Shown one piece after another: positions 1 through 6,080 of a stretch of DNA of 9,461 bases. The stretch spans positions 1 through 9,461 of the forward strand of contig CALGHW010000466.1 of NCBI GenBank assembly GCA_937916075.1. The letters run 5' to 3'. The stretch's first letter is position 1. Every line of letters begins with the position of its first letter. Under the pieces are notes generated by a model. It made no database searches, had not been told where the DNA came from, and was given only the letters and a program-made list of their open reading frames with translations. This stretch comes from an uncultured Prevotella sp. Lineage in GTDB: Bacteria > Bacteroidota > Bacteroidia > Bacteroidales > Bacteroidaceae. A program made the translations under genes and the position numbers.

Positions 1-972
1 GACAGCCTTGCCCGTGTGTACATTGATTTTCGTAAGGTGGGTTTTCCAGTCCTGTGTGAGGTTGGCCAGATACAGGTCGCCCGTGGCCCAGTCAAACGCT
101 CCCGACTGGCTGGCCGTACCGTTCTGATAGCTCTTGCCAGCCTTTACATTGTCAAACAGCTTGGTGTTCTCTTTCGTTTCCTTGTCAAACGAGTAGAGGG
201 TGGCCGGATAGTTCATGAAGTAGAGCTTGCCGTCGGGGGCCGCCGTAACCGACAACGGATAGCCTGGCAGGTTGGCCAGATACTCACTCGTGTGGCTGGC
301 AGGGTCGAACGCCAGGATTGACTTGCCATAGTTCTCTCCCCAGTATATCACATAGATTTTGCCGGTCAACGGATCATAGGTGGCAGCCTGCATAGGAGTA
401 ATGTCTGTGCCGTTGAGCTGGAAGGCGATGTTGTCCTCCTTCACCTCGCCTGTCTTGGCGTCACAGATAGTCACCTTGCCGGCATTGAATATATAATAGT
501 TGTCTTTCACCCGCACATACACAGTTCCGTCGGGCAACTTCTTGCCTGCCGCCTCCGCTGTGAGGTCGATGACGGGAGCTGAATGGAATGAGTACAGTTC
601 AAAACCGGGGGTGGTGGCACTTTGGTCTTCTGTAGACTTGTATATACCATAGACCAGCAGACTGTCGGCATTGTTCGCCGCGGCATTGATGTTGCCTGTC
701 ACCTTTGCCTTGGGCTGCGCTTTCACATAAGAGGATTGGCAAGCCAACGCCCGGCCGGCCAGCAACTGGGCGGCGATTTCCTTAGGGGCTGTGTTAAACT
801 TGTTTGATGGGTTCAGCTTGATGCGGCCTGCATGAGCCTTGGCGGCTTCAGACTGCGGTAAAGCGGACAATACTTTGTTGGGTACTGACAATTGTGCGTT
901 GAGGGACTGTGCAAAAGCTGCGTTGACCGTCAACATCGAGAGCAATACCACGGAAGGTAATTTCTTATCCAT
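1..972 (-). CDS. Secreted beta-propeller-like protein, N-terminal 324 aa (partial, runs off left edge)
   Basis: The frame is open from the ATG at 970-972 to the window edge. The protein begins MDKKLPSVVLLSMLTVNAAFAQ, a clear Sec signal peptide with probable cleavage after AFA (residue 21). Residues about 150-324 hold repeated segments of the pattern 'YDPLTGKIYVI', 'AAPDGKLYFMN', 'FDWATGDLYLAN', about 45 residues apart, as expected for beta-propeller blades. The product is therefore exported, either periplasmic or on the surface. No catalytic motif is visible and I do not recognise a specific family; the C-terminus, where a sorting domain could sit, is outside the window. An AAAGGAG sequence lies only 1 nt before the ATG, too close for a normal Shine-Dalgarno, but the next Met (residue 13) would destroy the signal peptide, so I keep 972. 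The gene lies 190 bp downstream of the TPR/HTH regulator on the same strand, and carries its own -7 box. Function unknown. Confidence 0.8.
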   Translation of the reverse strand, partial: MDKKLPSVVLLSMLTVNAAFAQSLNAQLSVPNKVLSALPQSEAAKAHAGRIKLNPSNKFNTAPKEIAAQLLAGRALACQSSYVKAQPKAKVTGNINAAANNADSLLVYGIYKSTEDQSATTPGFELYSFHSAPVIDLTAEAAGKKLPDGTVYVRVKDNYYIFNAGKVTICDAKTGEVKEDNIAFQLNGTDITPMQAATYDPLTGKIYVIYWGENYGKSILAFDPASHTSEYLANLPGYPLSVTAAPDGKLYFMNYPATLYSFDKETKENTKLFDNVKAGKSYQNGTASQSGAFDWATGDLYLANLTQDWKTHLTKINVHTGKAV

Positions 973-1013
973 ACTCCTTTGTGTTTTATGTTTGATATTC
1001 GTTTTTGACGCTG

Positions 1014-1021
1014 CAAAATTA
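1014..1021 (-). promoter_or_regulatory. Candidate Bacteroidetes -7 box for the secreted propeller gene
   Basis: Read on the minus strand this is TAATTTTGC, matching the Bacteroidetes -7 consensus TAnnTTTG, about 42 nt before the ATG at 972. At the proper distance (about 21 nt upstream) there is only a weak -33 (TTTCTG, around 1043-1048) instead of TTTG. A weak -33 would fit a promoter that needs an activator; see the direct repeat at 1053-1072. The -7 match is seen directly; promoter activity is inferred. Confidence 0.5.
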
Positions 1022-1052
1022 GAAAATCTGTCTGTCAACACGCAGAAACAGG

Positions 1053-1072
1053 TAGTGACAAAATAGTGACAA
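1053..1072. promoter_or_regulatory. Tandem direct repeat TAGTGACAA x2, possible activator site
   Basis: TAGTGACAA occurs at 1053-1061 and again, perfectly, at 1064-1072, so the two copies are offset by 11 bp, about one turn of the helix. They lie just upstream of the weak -33 position of the promoter with its -7 box at 1014-1021, roughly -45 to -65 relative to the expected start of transcription. That is where activators binding one DNA face often sit. The protein that binds is unknown; the adjacent TPR/HTH regulator is one candidate. Confidence 0.35.
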
Positions 1073-1125
1073 GAGTGTTAAACAGCTGAATTATGCTATA
1101 TTTTAGTGTGTTTTACTAATATTCA

Positions 1126-1143
1126 GTACCTATTTATAGGTAC
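1126..1143. other. Perfect short palindrome between regulator and propeller gene
   Basis: GTACCTATTTATAGGTAC can fold as a 7-bp stem with a 4-nt loop. It begins 20 nt after the regulator stop codon on the minus strand, so it could end or stabilise the regulator transcript, but no run of U follows it. It could equally be a protein-binding dyad upstream of the next promoter. The structure is seen; its role is open. Confidence 0.35.
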
Positions 1144-1162
1144 AAGCATTACAAAATGACAC

Positions 1163-2839
1163 TCATTGCATACCTATTATATATTGATATAAGTCCGAAG
1201 AGCTTTCAAGTCCGAGCTTCTTGCTGAGCCTGATTTTCCGCCGCCGGCACGATTCGGGGTTGATGTTGAGCAGCGAGGCAATCTCTTTTGTCTGCATGTT
1301 CATTCGGACATAGGCGAGGAAACGCAGGTCGGAGGGCAGGAGGTCAGGATGTAGTGACTGCAACTTCTGCATGAACCCCGGGTTGGCGGCCTCGAAGTTC
1401 ACCAGGAAGTTATCGTGCTCGCTGCTCTCCTTGAGCAGATGGCCGAGATGCTGTATGAGGGTCTTTACTGCAGGCACCGTATTCATACCTGCCTCCGTGT
1501 TGAGGTAGTTGAGCAGGTCCTCAATCAGCTCGTTGCGCGAACTGATAAACATCGTGGTGGCCGACAGCTCACGCTGTTTCTGCTCAAGCGACTGTTTCAT
1601 CATCTCCTGACGGTAGTGCGCCTCCATCTCGACCGCCTTCATACGCTCCTCCGCCATTTCCTTCTCACGCTGCTGCTGCTCTACCTGCATGGCCAGGAGC
1701 TGGCTTTGGTGGCGGCTCTTGGCTTTTTGGTTGCGCACAACGATAAAAGCGATAATCACCAAAAAGACACTGACGCAAAGGAGCATGAGCATGACATAAT
1801 GCCGCTGGCGCATCTTGGCCATGGTCTGGTCCATGTCGCTTGTATAGTGGAGCACCTCAAGCTTCATGCGCGAGTTCTCGAGCAACTGCCGGTTGGCGAG
1901 CTTTGCCAAGGAGTCGGTGTAGACGATTACCGAGTCCTTGCTGTCGAGGGCCTCGCGCAGGCGGTCGGTCTTACGGTACAACTCTGATACCGCCTCAAAG
2001 AAATAAGGTTTGTTGCGCAGGGTAACGGCTGGCCGGGCCTCGTCCACATAATCGAGAGCGCGTTGGAAATCATTGCGCATGGTACATATCTTAATCAGAT
2101 AGATGAGCGAGATGTCACGGTCGGAGCGGTCGGCCGTTTTCATCGAGAGCACCCGTAAAGAAGTTTCTTCGGCCTGTGGATAGCGCTTTTGCAGAAACTG
2201 GGCCTCCGCCTTGATGGTCAAGCCATGCGCATATTCCGGTGCATCATAGTCTGATAGCTTCATCGCCTCGTCAATGTATTTGCCGGAGGCACCAAACCTG
2301 CCGAGTTTGTTGCAGATGAGGGCCAGGTCGGTGGCAAAGGTTTGTATCGAGAGGGTGTCGCGCTGTCGGAGGGCCTCACGGTAGACAGGCTGTATAAAGT
2401 CGTAGGCACGGTGGTAGTCCTCCTGCTCAAAATACACGCCGGCTATGCCATTGACGATTTTCGACTCCCGCTTCCATCCAAAATGGTTTTTCTTACACAG
2501 CTTATAGGCCTCATAATAATTGTGGAGAGCCTCGCCGTGTGCCGACATCAGGAAGTAACACACGCCTATATCATAGCGCGACAGGCACTGGTAATTGACA
2601 ATGTTGTTCTCATCGGCAAGCTGCCGCACCTTGAGGAAATGCTTGATGGCATCCAGATACCGCCCTTGTCCGGACGCCTGCTCGCCCTTGTCCATGAGGT
2701 TGTCTATAATCTTCTCTGTCGGTACGGCATGTGCGAGGAGCGTCGACGGACACAAAACAAGCAGGGAGAACACCACCCATAAAAGACCATGAGAGGATAT
2801 TCTCAGCTTTTCTGATATATCTTTAAATCTGACCTTCAT
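1163..2839 (-). CDS. Membrane-anchored TPR sensor with C-terminal LuxR-type HTH
   Basis: A 558-aa protein when started at 2839. Residues 15-38 form a signal/anchor segment (possible cleavage after AHA at 38). Residues about 40-330 are helical TPR-type repeats (for example 'GRYLDAIKHFLKV', 'EDYHRAYDFIQPVY', 'KRYPQAEETSLRVL'). A transmembrane helix spans about 348-368, followed by a Q/E/K-rich coiled coil (372-425). The C-terminus has a helix-turn-helix of the LuxR/GerE kind (about 503-545: 'DLRFLAYVRMNMQTKEIASL', 'CRRRKIRLSKKLGL'). In Bacteroidetes such TPR-TM-HTH proteins are thought to sense something in the periplasm and control transcription from the membrane. The frame is open up to an ATG at 2902, but that codon overlaps the promoter at 2873-2903, so the extra 21 residues are rejected. 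The target is unknown; the secreted propeller gene downstream is the nearest candidate. Confidence 0.85.
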   Translation of the reverse strand: MKVRFKDISEKLRISSHGLLWVVFSLLVLCPSTLLAHAVPTEKIIDNLMDKGEQASGQGRYLDAIKHFLKVRQLADENNIVNYQCLSRYDIGVCYFLMSAHGEALHNYYEAYKLCKKNHFGWKRESKIVNGIAGVYFEQEDYHRAYDFIQPVYREALRQRDTLSIQTFATDLALICNKLGRFGASGKYIDEAMKLSDYDAPEYAHGLTIKAEAQFLQKRYPQAEETSLRVLSMKTADRSDRDISLIYLIKICTMRNDFQRALDYVDEARPAVTLRNKPYFFEAVSELYRKTDRLREALDSKDSVIVYTDSLAKLANRQLLENSRMKLEVLHYTSDMDQTMAKMRQRHYVMLMLLCVSVFLVIIAFIVVRNQKAKSRHQSQLLAMQVEQQQREKEMAEERMKAVEMEAHYRQEMMKQSLEQKQRELSATTMFISSRNELIEDLLNYLNTEAGMNTVPAVKTLIQHLGHLLKESSEHDNFLVNFEAANPGFMQKLQSLHPDLLPSDLRFLAYVRMNMQTKEIASLLNINPESCRRRKIRLSKKLGLESSSDLYQYIIGMQ

Positions 2840-2872
2840 AGCTATATGACACAAAAGTTCTGTTTTAGGGCG

Positions 2873-2903
2873 CAAAGTTAACAAGTTTTTATGTTTTACC
2901 AAA
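2873..2903 (-). promoter_or_regulatory. Bacteroidetes-type promoter of the TPR/HTH regulator
   Basis: On the minus strand TTTG (2900-2903) is followed after exactly 19 nt by TAACTTTG (2873-2880), both matching the -33 TTTG and -7 TAnnTTTG consensus at the standard spacing. Transcription would begin a few bases below 2873, leaving a leader of about 30 nt before the ATG at 2839. The promoter overlaps the upstream ATG at 2902, which decides the start of the gene. It also suggests the regulator is transcribed independently of the hydrolase upstream. Confidence 0.7.
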
Positions 2904-2959
2904 ACATTCAGCCTAATTATACTTGATTTTACCTACTATTCGTTATTTCATGTCATTCT

Positions 2960-3053
2960 GTGACAAGGACGAGCCTTGAGCGTCACCCTACTTAAAACCT
3001 CACCGGTGTGGCCGGCTGTGCTTCCGCGCCTGTCGGTCAGAAGAACAGCCGGC
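2960..3053 (-). terminator. Inverted repeats after the hydrolase, possible end of the BREX/hydrolase transcript
   Basis: Two dyads lie around and after the hydrolase stop codon (3037-3039). GCCGGCTGT at 3011-3019 pairs with ACAGCCGGC at 3045-3053, spanning the stop. CAAGG at 2964-2968 pairs with CCTTG at 2974-2978 around a 5-nt loop, with GTGA/TCAC flanks at 2960-2963 and 2983-2986. Neither has a good U-run on the minus strand (only TTTT near 2995), so a classical intrinsic terminator is not proven. Confidence 0.3.
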
Positions 3054-3903
3054 TCAAGAACGTCCCCACCCAGTGGGCCACCTCGCACTCTTGTCCTTTG
3101 AAGCCATGGTCGGCATGGGGCAGGAGCCGCCATTCGCTCTTCCTGATGAGATAATGGAAGCGCTGCCCATAGGTATAGGGCACTATCCGGTCGGCCTCAC
3201 CGTGCAGGATGCACGCCGGCCCTTGGTAGTGGAGGGCTGTCTCATAGATGGGCAACCGGACGGCCTCACGGATATAGGCGCCACCCAGACGCCGACCACC
3301 CGGCAACTGGATATATTCCGGCGGATTCTCCGGGCGATAGGTGGCCCCAAAGGTGTTGCCCCGGAGCGCATCGTCGCGGAGCACGGCGGCCGGAGCCATC
3401 AGCACCAAGGCCGCCAAACGCTTGATGTCCTTCTCCCGCCGGGCAGACAGCTGTCCGGCCGTCATGGCGGCCACCACACCACCCTGAGAGTGCCCGGCCA
3501 GGGCGATGCGGCCCACCCAAGGCAGGGCAGACGCATAGCGGAGGATGCAGCGGGCATCCGCTATCTCGCTGCCCACGGTCATGTTCTCAAAGCGTCCCTC
3601 ACTCTGTCCGTGGCCATTGAAGTCAAACCGCAACACGGCAATGCCCCTGCGGCAGAGGCTGTCGGCCAGCGCATCGAAAAGCCGGCTGTGCTGATTGGCA
3701 CCGAAGCCATGACAGAGCACGAGGAGCGGCAGCTTCCGCTTGCCGTCAATGGCGTCCGGCCGGTCGATGGTGACGGCCAGTTGGCCATGATGCCCTTCCA
3801 CGGTCATGCGCTCGGTATGGGCGGAAATGACTGCCGACCACATCAGGAACAGCAACAAGCATATCCCGTCAAAAAATTTTCTTCTGTTCATCTTGATATT
3901 CAT
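3037..3903 (-). CDS. Exported alpha/beta hydrolase (serine esterase, feruloyl-esterase-like)
   Basis: A 288-aa serine hydrolase. The N-terminus is a signal peptide (MNRRKFF followed by a hydrophobic stretch, likely cleavage near SAH, residue 29). The alpha/beta-hydrolase fold is clear: oxyanion loop HGFG (65-68), nucleophile elbow GHSQGG with Ser139, acid Asp238 in HGEADRIVP, and His266 in HADHGF, all in the usual order and spacing. The overall pattern ('RFDFNGHGQSEGRFENMTV') resembles bacterial feruloyl/cinnamoyl esterases, so an ester of a plant-wall phenolic acid is a possible substrate, but this is inference. The ATG is 3 nt after the brxL stop (TAAAAAATG), with an AGGA from the last brxL codons at Shine-Dalgarno distance, so translation is probably coupled to brxL. 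GC content is above 65% in samples, far above brxL. No known BREX role; it may be a host gene caught behind the defence operon. An ATG at 3891 is an alternative start. Confidence 0.88.
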   Translation of the reverse strand: MNIKMNRRKFFDGICLLLFLMWSAVISAHTERMTVEGHHGQLAVTIDRPDAIDGKRKLPLLVLCHGFGANQHSRLFDALADSLCRRGIAVLRFDFNGHGQSEGRFENMTVGSEIADARCILRYASALPWVGRIALAGHSQGGVVAAMTAGQLSARREKDIKRLAALVLMAPAAVLRDDALRGNTFGATYRPENPPEYIQLPGGRRLGGAYIREAVRLPIYETALHYQGPACILHGEADRIVPYTYGQRFHYLIRKSEWRLLPHADHGFKGQECEVAHWVGTFLSRLFF

Positions 3904-3906
3904 TTT

Positions 3907-5943
3907 TTATCCTATTATCTTTTGTATCATCATCTGTGCATTGCCATAGAAAGGCACATCCGTCTTGCCAAGAATCGTAGCTGGCAACGTGGCCATCTCT
4001 TGCAAGTTGTCCATCGGTACCAATACCGTCTTGGCACCGTTTTCCGACAAGAGCGATACCCTATCAGAAAAATTCGTAGCCCTCACGATGGCACCGCCAA
4101 TGGATATGTTGCCGATGATGCCCAAGGCAGGCTTCAGATTCCGCCCAAACACCGAAGAGACGATGGCGGCAAAGACAGCCGAACCGATGCCTCCCACTTG
4201 GGTCGTGCCCAACAGAGCCGTTACCTGCACCGTCACATCCAGTCGTATCAATGAGTGCTTCTGTGAGAGAATAGAACTCTCATTGGCGCGGATATAATTA
4301 TAGGTGTTGCGGATGTCTTCCTTCACTTCCAATGAGGAAGTGCCGCTTACGGTCAACTTACCGTTACCTTGCATCGTAATCACCTCTACCTTGACGAGCG
4401 ATACCTTGTCGCCATCGCTTGTTGCCGTATAGCAAGTTCCCGGAGCCAAAGGTGCATTCTCTATCAAGTTGCTCCCACGCTCCTCCGGAACCGAGACAAA
4501 AGTTTCCTCTTGCGTTTCCTTGTCGATATAGGAGAAATTGGTGTCCCAGAACTCCATGCCCCCGATGCGCTTCAGTTGTTCTTTCACTCTTCGGCGCATC
4601 TCTATCGCCCAAGTCACATATTTGCGGATATCTTCCTTGGTGAAATTGCCGTCGGGGTGCATCAGTTTGATGAGTCCCGATACGGTCTTCCTTACGGGCT
4701 TGGTGTCTCGCTGTCTGAGCTGTGAGCCCAACGTGAAGTATTCGTCCAGGGCATTGGTATAATTGTCCTTGCGCAGATGGTGCAGCATCTCACTGAAGAA
4801 GTCGGTGCTGAAACCGATGTGATTGGTGAAGTTGGCAGGGGCAAACTTCATAATTTCCCATCCCGGCAGGAAGAAACCGATACGGTCGAGGAAAGCAGTG
4901 TCGTCACTGATCTTGTCGGAGAACGGACTGAAGAGATGACTCGTTTGCAACACCGTTTCCACCGGCTGGTTGATGTTACCATTGAGGATGATGGAAGCGT
5001 TAGCCGACTTCTCGCCCGACTTGCCGGCACGAGAAAACGAACCGCTCTCCATATAGTCTTTCATCAGCGGCACCACCTCTCGGTCCTTGAAGAGTTCGTC
5101 GGTCGATTCATCGAAGCATACGGCATCCCATTTGCCCATGGCGCCAATCTGTCCGTTACTATTGTTCACAAAGAGAGAGGCAGCCGTTCCCTGTCCACCG
5201 CTCACGAGCATGGAGTAAGGCGAGAGTTCCTTAAACACGAACGACTTTCCTGAACTTCTCGGTCCCAGCTCCGCCATATTGAAGTTGGCCTCCACCAAGG
5301 GGATGAAGCGAGAGAGCAAAAGCATCTTCATGCGCTCCGTCATGCCTTCCGACTCTGGCTCATAACCACCACTCCTAAGCAGCACGTTGAGCCACTCCTC
5401 GTTGCTGAACTCCTTGCGAGTCTCAACGATACGGTCGAGGCTGAAGTTGGAGAGCTGGATAGGACGAATCTTGGATACCACGAAAGGATAAATCTTGTTG
5501 CCTATCATCATGCTCGAATCATAGTCGATGTCGATGATGGCCCAGATGCCGCCCATCATCATCTTCTCATGCTGGGTGACAAGCCCCTCGTCGATGTTTG
5601 CCTCACGGATATTCAGGTTGGACAGTTCCGCCCAGTACTTATCCTTCGAGGCATCCAAGCGCACGGAAATCTTGTCGATGACCTTGTAAGAGCCCTCTTC
5701 CTTGATCTTGGATTGCACCACATTCGCCTCGTCGGGGTTCACGTAATGCTTTTGGAGCACACGTTTCACGTTCTCCACGCCCTCCTTGATTTTCTCCTCG
5801 TCGTCCGTACTGCAACTGTTGGCGAGAAGATATTCCAGTACGAACACGGGTACGTTGGCACCCACCTTGACGGCACGTACGATGTCCTTTCTCACCACAA
5901 ATCCTTGGAACAAGTCCAGGAGTTTTCTATCTAATTCTATCAT
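3907..5943 (-). CDS. brxL: BrxL, AAA+/Lon-like protein of type 1 BREX
   Basis: 678 aa, the usual length of BrxL. The N-terminal part (1-210) is the BrxL-specific region. The AAA+ core has Walker A GPRSSGKS (227-234, Lys233), Walker B AVCFDES (Asp278-Glu279), an Asn-rich sensor-1-like strand SIILNGNIN (318-326) and a possible arginine finger DRIGF (Arg354). The C-terminal domain (about 560-678) resembles the Lon protease fold: GGIGSAVFAA puts Ser588 where Lon has its catalytic serine. By eye, the Lon catalytic lysine position holds Arg628, so proteolysis is doubtful. In BREX-1, BrxL is the last core gene; studied homologues form ring-shaped AAA+ assemblies that bind DNA and are needed for blocking phage but generally not for host methylation. 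It follows pglZ after a 137-bp spacer filled by a hairpin repeat element, and is followed within 3 nt by the hydrolase. No Bacteroidetes promoter was seen in front, so it probably depends on transcription from upstream. Confidence 0.93.
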   Translation of the reverse strand: MIELDRKLLDLFQGFVVRKDIVRAVKVGANVPVFVLEYLLANSCSTDDEEKIKEGVENVKRVLQKHYVNPDEANVVQSKIKEEGSYKVIDKISVRLDASKDKYWAELSNLNIREANIDEGLVTQHEKMMMGGIWAIIDIDYDSSMMIGNKIYPFVVSKIRPIQLSNFSLDRIVETRKEFSNEEWLNVLLRSGGYEPESEGMTERMKMLLLSRFIPLVEANFNMAELGPRSSGKSFVFKELSPYSMLVSGGQGTAASLFVNNSNGQIGAMGKWDAVCFDESTDELFKDREVVPLMKDYMESGSFSRAGKSGEKSANASIILNGNINQPVETVLQTSHLFSPFSDKISDDTAFLDRIGFFLPGWEIMKFAPANFTNHIGFSTDFFSEMLHHLRKDNYTNALDEYFTLGSQLRQRDTKPVRKTVSGLIKLMHPDGNFTKEDIRKYVTWAIEMRRRVKEQLKRIGGMEFWDTNFSYIDKETQEETFVSVPEERGSNLIENAPLAPGTCYTATSDGDKVSLVKVEVITMQGNGKLTVSGTSSLEVKEDIRNTYNYIRANESSILSQKHSLIRLDVTVQVTALLGTTQVGGIGSAVFAAIVSSVFGRNLKPALGIIGNISIGGAIVRATNFSDRVSLLSENGAKTVLVPMDNLQEMATLPATILGKTDVPFYGNAQMMIQKIIG

Positions 5944-5953
5944 TATTTTTCTT

Positions 5954-6079
5954 ATGCTTTTGCCCTTTCAGGGCGCATTGATATATCGTTTTTACCCAGG
6001 GCGACGCCCTGGGCTATGTGCTTATTGGGCTTTCTGCCCGTATTTACAAAACTACTCTGCTTATTGGGCTTTCAGCCCG
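5954..6079 (+). repeat. Three-hairpin intergenic element, copy A (pglZ-brxL spacer), with duplicated last hairpin
   Basis: Read on the plus strand: ATGCTTTT, hairpin GCCCTttcAGGGC (5962-5974), 20 nt, hairpin CCCAGGGCgacGCCCTGGG (5995-6013), 13 nt, then GGGC/GCCC hairpin (6027-6039). A second copy of that last hairpin follows, GGGCTttcAGCCC (6066-6078). The 21-nt sequence around hairpin 3 is repeated 39 bp downstream with one change (T6035 versus A6074), which weakens the first stem. The element ends one base before the pglZ stop codon, and its other end lies about 10 nt from the brxL ATG, so it makes up nearly the whole spacer and is transcribed with the operon. Confidence 0.85.
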
Positions 6080-6080
6080 C

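Noticed and set aside
1415..1987. Plus-strand open frame of 190 codons inside the TPR/HTH regulator
   Set aside because: It is the mirror of the coiled-coil and TPR coding sequence, with Leu/His-rich content typical of antisense frames, and no start context.
3073..4254. Long plus-strand open frame (393 codons) across the hydrolase and the end of brxL
   Set aside because: It is antisense to two genes with intact catalytic motifs; the high GC of the hydrolase removes stop codons from the opposite strand. Its translation has no recognisable domain.
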